Below are positions 41,115-49,726 of a stretch of DNA of 64,000 bases, one piece after another. This DNA is from HRBIN16 sp049969495 (GTDB lineage Bacteria; Armatimonadota; HRBIN16): the NCBI GenBank assembly GCA_049969495.1, contig JBMFOT010000006.1, positions 6,265 to 70,264 on the forward strand. Direction: 5' to 3'. The position numbers and the translations under genes were made by a program. Numbering within the stretch: position 1 is the stretch's first letter; every line of letters starts with the position of its first letter. The notes beneath the pieces were generated by a model. The model was not told the origin of the DNA. It searched no databases and saw only the letters and a list, made by a program, of their open reading frames with translations.

Positions 41115-42635
41115 ATGCATCTTGCCGGATTGTCCTCGGCACATAATAGCGAACAGATACAGCAAGCAACTCTTGCGCTACCAGCCGGGTTGTCTTTGCA
41201 GGAGATATATGCTCGTTTACCACTGCAGCAGTCAGGCACGGCGGTGCTGGACAGCGCGGTGGAGCCCTCACCAGCAGGCAAGACCCCCCTGGCACGCTAC
41301 TGCATTGTGGCGCAGGAACCGTTCGGCATACTAGAAGGCACGATGGATGGTGTGTGGTGGCATTCACCGGATGGTAGCCGGTTTATCGCGGGTAATCCCT
41401 TGCGGTTGCTACAGACCTTCCTGAGCAGATACCATTTGCCAGCTGCGAACTACGCCACTCCGTTGCCTGCCGGATGCATCGGCTTTCTGAACTACGGGCT
41501 TAAGGCTCTGGTGGAACCCTGCCCCAACCGCCTTCCCACACCCAACAGGTTACCGCTCTACTGGTTCGGCTTTTACGACTCGGTTGCCACGATAGACCTG
41601 CATCGTCGGGAGGTCATCTTGACCTCCTCTGGCTTCCCTGAAGAGGGCGACGCCGGGTTCCGGCGAGCGCAGGAAAGGCTCCTGAGGTTCGTTACACAGT
41701 GGCAGAGCGTCCTGGACGCACCGTTTGCCGTCTCTGCCCCCTCCTTCCACTGCGACGAGGCACAGGCGTACTGGAGCCGGCGCGAATACGCGCAGGCTCA
41801 CCAGCGCATCAAGGACTACATCGCGGCAGGTGATGTGTACCAGGTCAACCTGGCACAGATGTTTCAGGCATCGTTTGGAGGCTCCCCCGCCGGACTGTTT
41901 TTGCGGGCGCGCACCATCAGCCCCGTGCCCTTCGGGGCGTACCTGCAAGCAAACGATTTCACCATCCTCAGCCTGTCACCAGAGCGGTTCCTGCATGTAT
42001 GCCCCCTCACTCACCGCGTGCACACGCGCCCCATCAAAGGCACACGCCCACGGGGCAAAAACGTCGGCGAGGACCTGCAATATGCGGACGGGTTACTGCG
42101 TAGCTCCAAAGACCACGCGGAACACATCATGATTGTGGACCTGGAGCGCAACGACCTGGGGCGTGTGGCGCGAACAGACAGTGTAGAGGTCACAGAGTTC
42201 ATGGTGCTGGAAGGTTTTGCACGGGTGTACCACCTCACCAGCACGGTGGAAGCGGTTTTGCGTCCCGAGGTGGACATAGCGACCTTACTGCGAGCAACAT
42301 TCCCCGGCGGCAGTATCACCGGCGCGCCCAAGATACGTGCTATGCAGATTATCGAGGAGGTGGAACCGGTCGCCCGCGAGGTGTACACCGGCTCCATCGG
42401 CTATATCGGCTTTCACGGGAGCGTGGATTTGAACGTCGCCATTCGTACCGCAGTAGTACGCGACGGGAAGATTACCTTCTATGCAGGCGGAGGCATTGTC
42501 GCCGATTCGGACGCCGAGCAGGAGTACGAGGAGACGCTGGTCAAAGCGGAGGGGTGGTTTCAGGCAATCCGTACACTGCAGAAAGAGGAAGCGCATGAGC
42601 AGATGGGCATGGTGCAACGGTCAGCTATGCGCTGA
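41115..42635 (+). CDS. pabB: Aminodeoxychorismate synthase component I
   Basis: 506 aa from ATG 41115. It converts chorismate with ammonia to 4-amino-4-deoxychorismate for folate synthesis. The chorismate-binding domain (about 240-490) has PIKGTRPRG; the Lys here marks PabB, whereas TrpE has Ala. Other blocks are KDYIAAGDVYQVNLAQ, LSLSPERFL, MIVDLERNDLGRVA and FPGGSITGAPKIRAMQIIEEVEP. The N-terminal domain is diverged. It overlaps pabC by 41 bp, so the two are coupled; the amidotransferase pabA is not nearby. Confidence 0.93.
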   Translation: MHLAGLSSAHNSEQIQQATLALPAGLSLQEIYARLPLQQSGTAVLDSAVEPSPAGKTPLARYCIVAQEPFGILEGTMDGVWWHSPDGSRFIAGNPLRLLQTFLSRYHLPAANYATPLPAGCIGFLNYGLKALVEPCPNRLPTPNRLPLYWFGFYDSVATIDLHRREVILTSSGFPEEGDAGFRRAQERLLRFVTQWQSVLDAPFAVSAPSFHCDEAQAYWSRREYAQAHQRIKDYIAAGDVYQVNLAQMFQASFGGSPAGLFLRARTISPVPFGAYLQANDFTILSLSPERFLHVCPLTHRVHTRPIKGTRPRGKNVGEDLQYADGLLRSSKDHAEHIMIVDLERNDLGRVARTDSVEVTEFMVLEGFARVYHLTSTVEAVLRPEVDIATLLRATFPGGSITGAPKIRAMQIIEEVEPVAREVYTGSIGYIGFHGSVDLNVAIRTAVVRDGKITFYAGGGIVADSDAEQEYEETLVKAEGWFQAIRTLQKEEAHEQMGMVQRSAMR

Positions 42636-43467
42636 AAGCGAGATTCTCTTGCCGGTGCGTGATACAGCGGCGTTGTATGGCGCATCGCTATTCGAAACCC
42701 TGCGCTGCTATGGCGGGCATCCGTTTCGCCTCGAACAGCACCTGCAACGACTGAGAGGCTGGATGAATCGACTGCATCTGTTTGCAGGCGCGCGAGGGAG
42801 GGCAGACCTCGAAACACCGGTAGTTCAACACGCCATTGCCAGCCTGCTGGAGGCAAACGGTTTGCTTGGCGGGGACGCTCGCCTGCGCCTCACGGTGACC
42901 GCTGGCTCGGAGGAGATCCCGCCATCCTGTTTCATACTGGCGGAGCGTATCAGCCCGGAGCAAATCGCGAAGTGGCAGGCTGGCATCACTGCGGTGCTGT
43001 TGCCCGACCCACGCGGAGTAATAAGAGGAGAACAGCCTAAATGGGGTAATTACGCCTGGCATATTGAGGCGCAACTGCTGGCGAAGACGCAGGGAGCAGA
43101 CGAGGCGATATGGTTCAACCGCGAAGGCTATGTAACCGAAGGCGCCTTCAGCAATGTGTTCGTATGGTACGGAGAATGCCTGCTGACTCCGCCGCTGGAG
43201 GAAGGTGTTCTGGCAGGCATCACGCGACAGGTGGTGTTCGAAATAGCCACGCAGCTGGGCGTAGATTGTCGTGAAGAGCGCATTCCCGCCAGCTTGCTGC
43301 CTCACGCGCAGGCGATATTCCTGACCAGCTCGGTGCGCGAGATTGTGCCGGTTGTTCGTCTGGACAGGGCGTCGCTTCCCGTACACCCGGTTGTTGAATG
43401 CCTGCACAGCACATATCAGGAGCAAGTCAAGAACGAAAAGCGAGATTCTTCGCTCTGCCCAGAATGA
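42595..43467 (+). CDS. pabC: Class IV PLP enzyme, probable 4-amino-4-deoxychorismate lyase
   Basis: 290 aa from ATG 42595, inside the pabB 3' end. The branched-chain aminotransferase-like fold shows ALYGASLFETLRCYGG, the PLP lysine region (PKWGNYAWHIEAQLLAKTQGADEAIWFN) and VTEGAFSNVFVW. PabC releases pyruvate to give p-aminobenzoate. Close homologues include D-amino acid and branched-chain aminotransferases, but the pabB overlap strongly favours PabC. The last 14 residues (VKNEKRDSSLCPE) are read from an interspersed repeat that has replaced or extended the native C-terminus. Confidence 0.88.
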   Translation: MSRWAWCNGQLCAESEILLPVRDTAALYGASLFETLRCYGGHPFRLEQHLQRLRGWMNRLHLFAGARGRADLETPVVQHAIASLLEANGLLGGDARLRLTVTAGSEEIPPSCFILAERISPEQIAKWQAGITAVLLPDPRGVIRGEQPKWGNYAWHIEAQLLAKTQGADEAIWFNREGYVTEGAFSNVFVWYGECLLTPPLEEGVLAGITRQVVFEIATQLGVDCREERIPASLLPHAQAIFLTSSVREIVPVVRLDRASLPVHPVVECLHSTYQEQVKNEKRDSSLCPE

Positions 43468-43472
43468 CAGGG
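43430..43472 (+). repeat. Interspersed repeat at the 3' end of pabC
   Basis: The segment containing GCGAGATTCTTCGCTCTGCC and AGAATGACAGG has the look of a repeat found between genes in many unrelated bacteria (translated in one frame as SEILRSAQND). Here it runs into the coding end of pabC and provides its stop. Confidence 0.5.
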
Positions 43473-43549
43473 TTGTTGGAAGCGACAGATACCCTTATAA
43501 TCGCGCTGAACAGACTATTGGAGATGACCACCGGGTAGAATCAACTCAC

Positions 43550-44194
43550 TCAATACGCCAACCCTCTATCGTACGAGCGCAACAGCCCAATCACCTTGCC
43601 AATCACACGCATTTCTTCCGGGCGTACCTCGATCGGCTCGTATGCGGGATTCGCCGGAAGCAGGCGTACCTTGCCGTTGCCGTACTGGATGCGCTTAATG
43701 GTGGCTTCATCCCCGATGAGCACCGCGACTAGTTCGCCGTTTTCAGCCGTGTTCTGCGGCTTGATAATGACCAGGTCACGAGGCAAGATATGCTCGCCCA
43801 CCATCGAGTCGCCCCGCACCCTTAGCAGGAACGCGCCCTCGATATTATGCACCATCTCGCGCGGTACCGGTACCAGCGCCTCGATGTTCTGCGATGCCAG
43901 CACCGGCGTACCTGCGGCGATTGTACCTATCAGCGGCAGCATCGCCACGTCGGGCGAGCTCTCCAGATGCTGCACAAACTCGGGATGCACCACGCGGATG
44001 CTGCGGCTTTTGTGCTCGCGCTCGATGTAGCCCTTGCGCTGCAGAGCATCCAGATGCACCGTTACCCCGCGCAGGCTGGAGATGCCGAACTGGTTGCCAA
44101 TCTCGCGAATGGTGGGCGGATAGCCATTCTCTCGTGTGTAGTGCAGAATAAAGCGGAGAATCATCTCCTGTTTATGGGTCAGTCCTCGTGTCAT
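43550..44194 (-). CDS. lexA: LexA repressor
   Basis: 214 aa from ATG 44194 (GGAGGGAGGA upstream). N-terminal winged helix (LTHKQEMILRFILHYTRENGYPPTIREIG). The self-cleavage site is Ala94-Gly95, catalytic Ser130 in GDSMVG and Lys167 in ATIKR, so RecA-stimulated autoproteolysis should work. It represses SOS genes and itself. It follows the pdh genes on the same strand but has its own promoter with an overlapping dyad. The HTH recognition helix (SSLRGVTVHLDAL) differs from E. coli, so the operator may too. Confidence 0.95.
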   Translation of the reverse strand: MTRGLTHKQEMILRFILHYTRENGYPPTIREIGNQFGISSLRGVTVHLDALQRKGYIEREHKSRSIRVVHPEFVQHLESSPDVAMLPLIGTIAAGTPVLASQNIEALVPVPREMVHNIEGAFLLRVRGDSMVGEHILPRDLVIIKPQNTAENGELVAVLIGDEATIKRIQYGNGKVRLLPANPAYEPIEVRPEEMRVIGKVIGLLRSYDRGLAY

Positions 44195-44216
44195 CGTCCT
44201 CCCTCCCCCAAAATAC

Positions 44217-44253
44217 TATACGAAGTATATACTACAATTGGTCTACTTGTCAA
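44217..44253 (-). promoter_or_regulatory. lexA promoter with overlapping candidate LexA operator
   Basis: Reverse-strand TTGACA (44253-44248), 18-bp spacer, TATACT (44229-44224). The dyad TATAC-GAA-GTATA (44217-44229) covers the -10 box, the classic place for an autorepressor. It matches neither the E. coli (CTG-N10-CAG) nor the Bacillus (CGAAC-N4-GTTCG) box. Confidence 0.6.
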
Positions 44254-44266
44254 GGGTTTCGAATGG

Positions 44267-45502
44267 CTACTCCACCATCACGTACGGATTTTCCAGAATG
44301 CGCTTCAGCTCGCGCAGGAACTCGGCAGCAACGGCGCCGTCCAGAGCACGGTGGTCCGCCGAGATTGTCACTTTCATGCGCGGACGCACCGCTACCGTAT
44401 CATCGTCCAGTGCGACGGGTTGCTTCTGCACTGCACCCACCGCCAGTATCGCCACTGCGGGTGGGTTGATGATGGCGATGAACTCGTCCACCCCGTACAT
44501 GCCGAGGTTGGAGATGCTGAAGGTCGCACCGGTATATTCGTCGGGCGTCAGGCGTCCCGCTCGCGCCTTTTCCACCAGCTGGCGCGTCTCTACAGCGATC
44601 TGACGCAGCGTCTTGCGCTCGCAGTGACGCAGCACCGGCACAATCAACCCGTCGGGCAGGGCCACCGCGATGCCGATGTGTATCTCACTGCTTGGGTAGA
44701 CCTGTTCGTTCTGGTACAGCGCGTTCACCTGCGGATAGCGTGCCAAAGCCAGCGCACACGCCTTGGTAACCAAATCGTTGACCGAGAGCTTCGGCGCGTC
44801 TTCGGGCAACGCCGCGTTCAACCGTTCGCGCAGTGCCATCGCCTCGGTCATGTCGATGTCCATCGTGACATAGAAGTGCGGCACCGTTTGTTTGGTGAGC
44901 GTGGTACGTTCGGCAATCAGACGACGCATCCGGCTGAGCGGCTGTCCACCGGCAGGAGGTTCTACCGTCACCGCGGTGCGTACCGGCTCCGTCGCGGGCG
45001 GACGAGGCGTGGCTTGTCGTGAGGCGATGAACTGCTGTACATCACGCTCCACGATACGCCCGCCGGGTCCGGTGCCCCTCACCATCGCCAGGTCTATGCC
45101 TGCCTCCTGTGCAATACGTCGTGCGAGCGGGGAGGCCTTGACGCGCTCCTGCACGGGCGGCTCCTGATGCGTCTCGCCTATTGGCGCAACCGGTTGGGCA
45201 CTCGGCGCAACAGATTCCTCTGCGGCGGCGGGTGGCTGGGCAGGCTGGGTAACCTGAGGCTGTTCGCCCTCGCCCAGAATCTCTGCAATCACCGCGCCAA
45301 CCGGCACGGTATCGCCTTCCTTTGCCAAGACGTTCGCCAGCTTGCCCGACGTCTCCGCCGGCAGTTCCACACTGGCTTTGTCGGTTTCTATCTCCGCGAT
45401 GATATCACCGACCTCTACGCTGTCGCCCTCTTTCTTCAGCCAGCGCAGGATGGTTCCTTCTGTCATCCCGTCGCCCATCTTGGGCATGATTACCTGTGCC
45501 AT
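44267..45502 (-). CDS. pdhC: Dihydrolipoamide acyltransferase (E2) of a 2-oxo acid dehydrogenase complex
   Basis: 411 aa. One lipoyl domain (2-77) with the lipoyl lysine in EIETDKASVELPA, an Ala/Pro/Gln linker, a peripheral-subunit-binding domain (about 122-158, ASPLARRIAQEAGIDLAMVRGTGPGGRI) and the catalytic domain (about 185-411) with the HxxxD motif as ISADHRALDGAVAAEF. It accepts the acyl group from E1 and transfers it to CoA. Pyruvate is the likeliest substrate; acetoin or branched-chain oxo acids are alternatives. The E3 subunit is not in the window. Confidence 0.93.
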   Translation of the reverse strand: MAQVIMPKMGDGMTEGTILRWLKKEGDSVEVGDIIAEIETDKASVELPAETSGKLANVLAKEGDTVPVGAVIAEILGEGEQPQVTQPAQPPAAAEESVAPSAQPVAPIGETHQEPPVQERVKASPLARRIAQEAGIDLAMVRGTGPGGRIVERDVQQFIASRQATPRPPATEPVRTAVTVEPPAGGQPLSRMRRLIAERTTLTKQTVPHFYVTMDIDMTEAMALRERLNAALPEDAPKLSVNDLVTKACALALARYPQVNALYQNEQVYPSSEIHIGIAVALPDGLIVPVLRHCERKTLRQIAVETRQLVEKARAGRLTPDEYTGATFSISNLGMYGVDEFIAIINPPAVAILAVGAVQKQPVALDDDTVAVRPRMKVTISADHRALDGAVAAEFLRELKRILENPYVMVE

Positions 45503-45514
45503 CGGTTTTCCTCC

Positions 45515-46492
45515 TTAAGCCAGTACACGCTTCACCGCGCGGATAATATCTTCCTCGCTGGGGAAGGCGGCGCGTTCCAGATTGCGAGCGTAGGGGATAG
45601 GCACGTCTGCACTGGCAACGCGCAGCACCGGCGCGTCCAGCTCGTCGAAAGCGAGCTCCTGAATACGCGCCACCACCTCCGCCCCAAAGCCCACGTTGCG
45701 GTGGTCCTCATGCACCACCACCGCCCGATGCGTCTTGCGGATGGAGTGCAGCACTGTGTCCATGTCCAGCGGTTGTAGCGAGCGCAGGTCTATCACCTCG
45801 CACTCGATGCCTTCGGTTTCCGCCAGCTTCTGCGCCGCGTGCAACGCCAGCATCACCGGTTGCGAATAGGCGATGATGGTGACGTCGCGCCCCTCGCGCT
45901 TCACATCTGCTACACCGAATGGAACGGTGTATTCGCCTTCAGGAACCTCTCCGCGCGTGGAGTACAGCTTCGCGTGCTCCATGAAGATAACGGGGTTGTT
46001 ATCGCGAATAGCGGTCTTCAACATTCCCTTCGCATCGGCAGGGGTAGCCGGGGTGACCACTTTCAGCCCCGGGATATGCGCATACCACGATTCAAGGCTG
46101 TGTGAATGCTGGGCAGAGAGCTGCGCCCCACCGCCTGCGGGTCCGCGAAACACAACGGGTACCGCAATCTGCCCGCCGAACATATACAGGATCTTCGCCG
46201 CATGGTTCACCAGCTGGTCGGCTGCAATCAGCGCGAAGCTGAAGGTCATGAACTCCGCCACCGGACGCAGGCCAATCATCGCCGCGCCGATTGCCATGCC
46301 CGCAATGCCCGCCTCGGAGATAGGCGTATCCACCACACGCATCTCCCCAAACCGCTGTAGCAGTCCCTCGGTCACACGGAACGTACCCTGATACCGCCCG
46401 ACCTCCTCGCCCAGGATGAACACCCCCGGATCGCGCTCCATTTCCTCAGCTAACGCCTGTCGCAACGCCTCGCGATAGGTAATTACCGCCAC
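45515..46492 (-). CDS. pdhB: 2-oxo acid (pyruvate) dehydrogenase E1 beta subunit
   Basis: 325 aa from GTG 46492, overlapping the pdhA stop by 10 bp. Family blocks: TYREALRQALAEEMERDPGVFILGEEVGRYQGTFRVTEGL, DTPISEAGIAGMAIGAAMIGLRPVAEFM, QHSHSLESWYAHIPGLKVVTPATPADAKGML and EVIDLRSLQPLD. With the alpha subunit it forms the heterotetrameric thiamine-diphosphate decarboxylase. Confidence 0.95.
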   Translation of the reverse strand: MAVITYREALRQALAEEMERDPGVFILGEEVGRYQGTFRVTEGLLQRFGEMRVVDTPISEAGIAGMAIGAAMIGLRPVAEFMTFSFALIAADQLVNHAAKILYMFGGQIAVPVVFRGPAGGGAQLSAQHSHSLESWYAHIPGLKVVTPATPADAKGMLKTAIRDNNPVIFMEHAKLYSTRGEVPEGEYTVPFGVADVKREGRDVTIIAYSQPVMLALHAAQKLAETEGIECEVIDLRSLQPLDMDTVLHSIRKTHRAVVVHEDHRNVGFGAEVVARIQELAFDELDAPVLRVASADVPIPYARNLERAAFPSEEDIIRAVKRVLA

Positions 46493-47514
46493 TCTCGCAC
46501 CTCCATATCGGTATACACATCCCGATAGAGCTCCTCCAGCGGGGGTTCGGGGCTAGCATCAGCATAGGCAACCGCCTCCAGAGCCCGCTGTTTTGCGTGC
46601 GCATCCCACTCCAGCAGTTCGTTTTCGGTGGCGAAACCGTTCTCCAGCAGGAAGCGTGCGGTGTTCACGATGGGGTCGCGCTGTCGCCAGTATTCTATCT
46701 CCTCTTTCGTCCGGTAAAGCGCCTGGTTGGTAGGGTTGTCGGCGATGCCATGTCCCTCAAAACGGTAGGTCATCACTTCCACAAAGAAGGGTTCGGGGGT
46801 GGTGCGTACGTGGCGGATAATCTGCTCTGCTTCGCGATACACCTCCAGCAGGTCCATACCGCCAATCTGCTTGGTGGGCATTCCGTATTGCTTCGCCCGC
46901 TCGGCGAGGCTCGGCACGGCAGAGGCGAACTCTACTGGCGTTGCCATCGCATAGCGGTTGTTCTCGCAGATGAAGACAACCGGTACCTTGTATATCGCCG
47001 CCATATTTAGCGCCTCGTGGACAGGTCCGATGTTCATCGCACCGTCGCCGAAAAAGCACAAACACACCTGATCGGTGCCGCGATAGCGGATTCCATAGCC
47101 CACGCCCACCGCCAGCGGAACCATCCCTCCCACGATGCCGTATCCGCCCAGGAAGCCTCGCTCCACGTCCACTAGGTGCATCGAGCCTCCTTTGCCCTTC
47201 GCTACGCCCGTATAACGTCCGAACAGCTCCGCCATGATTCGCCGGGGGTCGGTACCGCGCGCGATAGCGTGACCGTGGTCACGATAGGAACAGAGCATGT
47301 AGTCATCGTCACGCATGTGGGCGATAAATCCGGTAGCGACCGCTTCTTGCCCGATATACACATGCATATACCCCCCCATTTTACCCTGTCGGTAGGCGGG
47401 GGCGCATTGCTCTTCGAAGTGGCGAATCAGCAGCATGGTGCGGTACAGTTCCACCAGACGTTGCGGGGTCAAAGAGTCTGGCAGCGCCTTTTTTACAGGT
47501 ACCTCAGCCCTCAC
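46483..47514 (-). CDS. pdhA: 2-oxo acid (pyruvate) dehydrogenase E1 alpha subunit
   Basis: 343 aa from GTG 47514 (GAGGAGG 8 nt upstream). LYRTMLLIRHFEEQCAPAYRQGKMGGYMHVYIGQEA begins the fold. The thiamine-diphosphate motif is GDGAMNIGPVHEALNMAAIYKVPVVFICENN. The GKGGSMHL segment and the phosphorylation-loop-like YRFEGHGIADNP are present. First gene of pdhA-pdhB-pdhC; it lies downstream of a 347-bp gene-free region with two hairpins. Confidence 0.95.
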   Translation of the reverse strand: MRAEVPVKKALPDSLTPQRLVELYRTMLLIRHFEEQCAPAYRQGKMGGYMHVYIGQEAVATGFIAHMRDDDYMLCSYRDHGHAIARGTDPRRIMAELFGRYTGVAKGKGGSMHLVDVERGFLGGYGIVGGMVPLAVGVGYGIRYRGTDQVCLCFFGDGAMNIGPVHEALNMAAIYKVPVVFICENNRYAMATPVEFASAVPSLAERAKQYGMPTKQIGGMDLLEVYREAEQIIRHVRTTPEPFFVEVMTYRFEGHGIADNPTNQALYRTKEEIEYWRQRDPIVNTARFLLENGFATENELLEWDAHAKQRALEAVAYADASPEPPLEELYRDVYTDMEVREWR

Positions 47515-47861
47515 GATGTGTTCCTCCTCAAGTTCTGTCCAGCGTCAGATGTGTGCCGACGCCCGGGTTGGTGTACGGAGAGGAATAGTCCTCCGTACAC
47601 ACGCTATCGCGGCGGGCGCTGTGCAACGCTCGCCGCGTATCTTATTGTGGCACAAAAGAGCCAGCTCCTGCAAGCGGTGGTACGTTACCCCCCCCTATCC
47701 ACCTGTTCTTCGGGATAAGTCACCGTCGGCGGGCTGATAGAAATCATCCCGCCTGCAGAAGTGTGAACGTTCCCTTTGCACGCGGACTACCGTATACGAA
47801 ACAGTGGTCACACTCGTAAGGGCATTTGTAGGTGAGCAAGAAGTGGATGCCGGTTAACACA
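47515..47861. other. 347-bp gene-free region upstream of pdhA, with two hairpins at 47571-47637
   Basis: No gene is supported. A perfect 10-bp stem GTGTACGGAG/CTCCGTACAC (47571-47600) is followed 7 bp later by a GC-rich stem CGCGGCG/CGCCGCG (47608-47637). Both would be in the pdhA leader if transcription starts upstream. The string GTATACGAA (47792-47800) resembles the lexA dyad half. No convincing promoter was found. Confidence 0.5.
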
Positions 47862-48974
47862 CTATCCTCCTTGCGCTGCCATGCAGTCCAGCGCCTCGTC
47901 TACCATCGACAGGTAGTTTTCCACCGGCACATAGCTGGGGATGGAGTTGCCGGAGCCAACGGCATATCTGCCTCGCGCCCCGCAGGTCTCTACGAGCTCG
48001 CGGGTACGCCGGCGCACCGTTTCAGGCGTGCCCGCCGAGAGAACGTTCAGGTCTATCCCACCCAGCACCGCGATGCGGTCGCCGTACAGCCTCTGAAACT
48101 CCTGCACAGGGATGATGGCGTCCTCGAAGGAGTGCTTGCCGTCGATGCGCACATCGGTAATCAGGTCCTCCATGATTGCTCGCAGGTTGCCGCAGGAGTG
48201 CAGGAAGTAGGGCAAGCCGCGCTCATGCGCCATCTGCGCCCATCGCTGATGCCAGGGCAAGCAGTATTGACGCAGAGCGTCGGGGGCAATCAGCGTGCCG
48301 GAGCGAAAGCCCATGTCGTCGCCCGGGAAGACCGCTATCAGCTTATCCAGCTGCAGCAGATGCTCGTAGAACTGCGTGATGAGCGTGCCGATGCGCTCGC
48401 TCACCGCCTGCACCAGCATGGGGTCGTCGTACAACGCGAGACACAGCCCCTCCAGAGACATCACCCACGAGAGATGCTCGAAGATGCCCGCCGCATGCGA
48501 GGAGATGAATCCCATCCCTTCCGGCAAATGGTCATTGATATACTCCAGTATGAAGAAGTCCACATCCTCAACGCGGGGCCAGGGATACCTTTCGAAATCA
48601 TCCCAGCTGCTAATCGCGCCCTGGTGTTCGTCTGCCCAGGCGCGTTGCTTGCTGGATGCGGTGTCGGCGGTGACCAGATGCCTTTCCTGAAACGGCAAAC
48701 CGATCTCGAGGCGCACAAAGTCATAGCCCATGCGATACCAGAAATCAATCACCATGTCGAGGAAAGCCTTCAGCGATTCACGGTCGCCTTGAGGGGTCAC
48801 CCACTCCCTGCCCATCAGTTCGGTCACGATGGGGCGCATCACCACATCGTCCACAATGTATTCCACCAGCGGCGTGCGTCGCTGCGGTATCCGCCCCAGC
48901 AGGGTATCGATAAACTCCCGCCCGTTGGGCTGAGGATTTTTCACAGGAACATGGCGCCACATATCTACTCTCAT
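47862..48974 (-). CDS. Uroporphyrinogen decarboxylase-fold methyltransferase (MtaA/CmuA-like)
   Basis: About 370 aa; ATG 48974 is used, with ATG 48962 possible, neither having a strong ribosome site. TIM-barrel UroD family: PLVEYIVDDVVMRPIV, GMGFISSHAAGIFEHLSWVMSLEGLCLALYDDP, AVFPGDDMGFRSGTLIAPDALRQYCLPWHQR, and the zinc-type motif H-S-C-G-N-L with later VLGGIDLN and GSGNSIPSYVP. True HemE lacks the H-S-C-G arrangement, so this is the methyltransferase-like branch acting on corrinoids, methylthiols or an unknown substrate. It is isolated from haem genes and no corrinoid protein is nearby. Confidence 0.8.
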   Translation of the reverse strand: MRVDMWRHVPVKNPQPNGREFIDTLLGRIPQRRTPLVEYIVDDVVMRPIVTELMGREWVTPQGDRESLKAFLDMVIDFWYRMGYDFVRLEIGLPFQERHLVTADTASSKQRAWADEHQGAISSWDDFERYPWPRVEDVDFFILEYINDHLPEGMGFISSHAAGIFEHLSWVMSLEGLCLALYDDPMLVQAVSERIGTLITQFYEHLLQLDKLIAVFPGDDMGFRSGTLIAPDALRQYCLPWHQRWAQMAHERGLPYFLHSCGNLRAIMEDLITDVRIDGKHSFEDAIIPVQEFQRLYGDRIAVLGGIDLNVLSAGTPETVRRRTRELVETCGARGRYAVGSGNSIPSYVPVENYLSMVDEALDCMAAQGG

Positions 48975-49107
48975 CCACACAGAGTCTTTGCTTTCTCGAT
49001 TCCCTGCTGACCAGCAATCTACCTGCTACTGGTTTTGTGGATTGTTGCCTGCGGACCGCAGTTGTGCTACTATAAATTGTAAAGATGTGGTAGCGCTGGC
49101 ACTCTGC

Positions 49108-49678
49108 AGGACGAACATCGTGAACGAGATAGGCATATTCGGGTGGCCGAGCAACTACATCACCATGGGCACCACGTTCGAGTATCTCTTGGATTTCTGG
49201 AAGCCGCCGAAATGAAACTCTACACCAAACATGAGTTGACACATTTGCCTCGTGGTGAACGGCATGCGTGAAGTTCTGCCCCTGTCGTATGCAGGCAACC
49301 ACCTTCTGGCAGGGGGCTACTATGTGCATGGGTGAACTATGACTGCCGCAAGGTGCTTCCGATGGCGTCCACCCAGTTTCCCGCGCAGACCTTCTACGTG
49401 ACCGACGTGGGCAGTCGCATTGAGTCCAACAGCAACGCTTTTGCAGGGTGGTACATCGCCCCCGGTTACGACAACGGTGCCCCCAACCGCCGCTGGCCGA
49501 AGGGACAGCGCCACCAAAACGGGCGTAACTGGATTTTCGCAGATGGGCACGCGAAGTACCATCGCGCGATCCCGCCCTCACCAACCCCGACGGCTCGCGC
49601 AAGTCGCAGGCGCAGCTCACCTGCGATTACGAGGCGATGGGAATCTACACCTACCCGCAGGGCAAAACCTGTAACTAG
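49108..49678 (+). pseudogene. DUF1559 pseudopilin pseudogene (N-terminus lost, several frameshifts)
   Basis: Homology runs through three frames. IGIFGWPSNYITMGTTFEY is read near 49123-49180; after a shift, ICLVVNGMREVLPLSYAGNH continues to about 49335. A further shift at a G-run gives VNYDCRKVLPMASTQFPAQT and the H-X9-DG signature HQNGRNWIFADGHAKYHR. A last shift near 49568 leads to DPALTNPDGSRKSQAQLTCD and a stop at 49676-49678. The prepilin N-terminus is absent. A good terminator still follows it. It is a decayed third member of the pseudopilin family in this window. Confidence 0.8.
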
Positions 49679-49696
49679 CCCCTTGCACGCAGTACG

Positions 49697-49726
49697 GGTG
49701 CTGGGCGGTTTGCCCAGCACCTTTTT
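49697..49726 (+). terminator. Rho-independent terminator after the pseudopilin pseudogene
   Basis: Perfect 10-bp stem GGTGCTGGGC/GCCCAGCACC, 5-nt loop, then TTTTT. It overlaps the stop of the convergent comEA gene by two bases. Confidence 0.88.

Noticed and set aside
43847..45022. 391-codon ORF antisense to lexA and pdhC
   Set aside because: Spans two well-supported genes and their shared intergenic promoter; no domain is visible.
47862..48974. Assignment as HemE (uroporphyrinogen decarboxylase)
   Set aside because: The H-S-C-G metal-type motif and lack of the HemE N-terminal substrate loop point to the methyltransferase branch of the fold.
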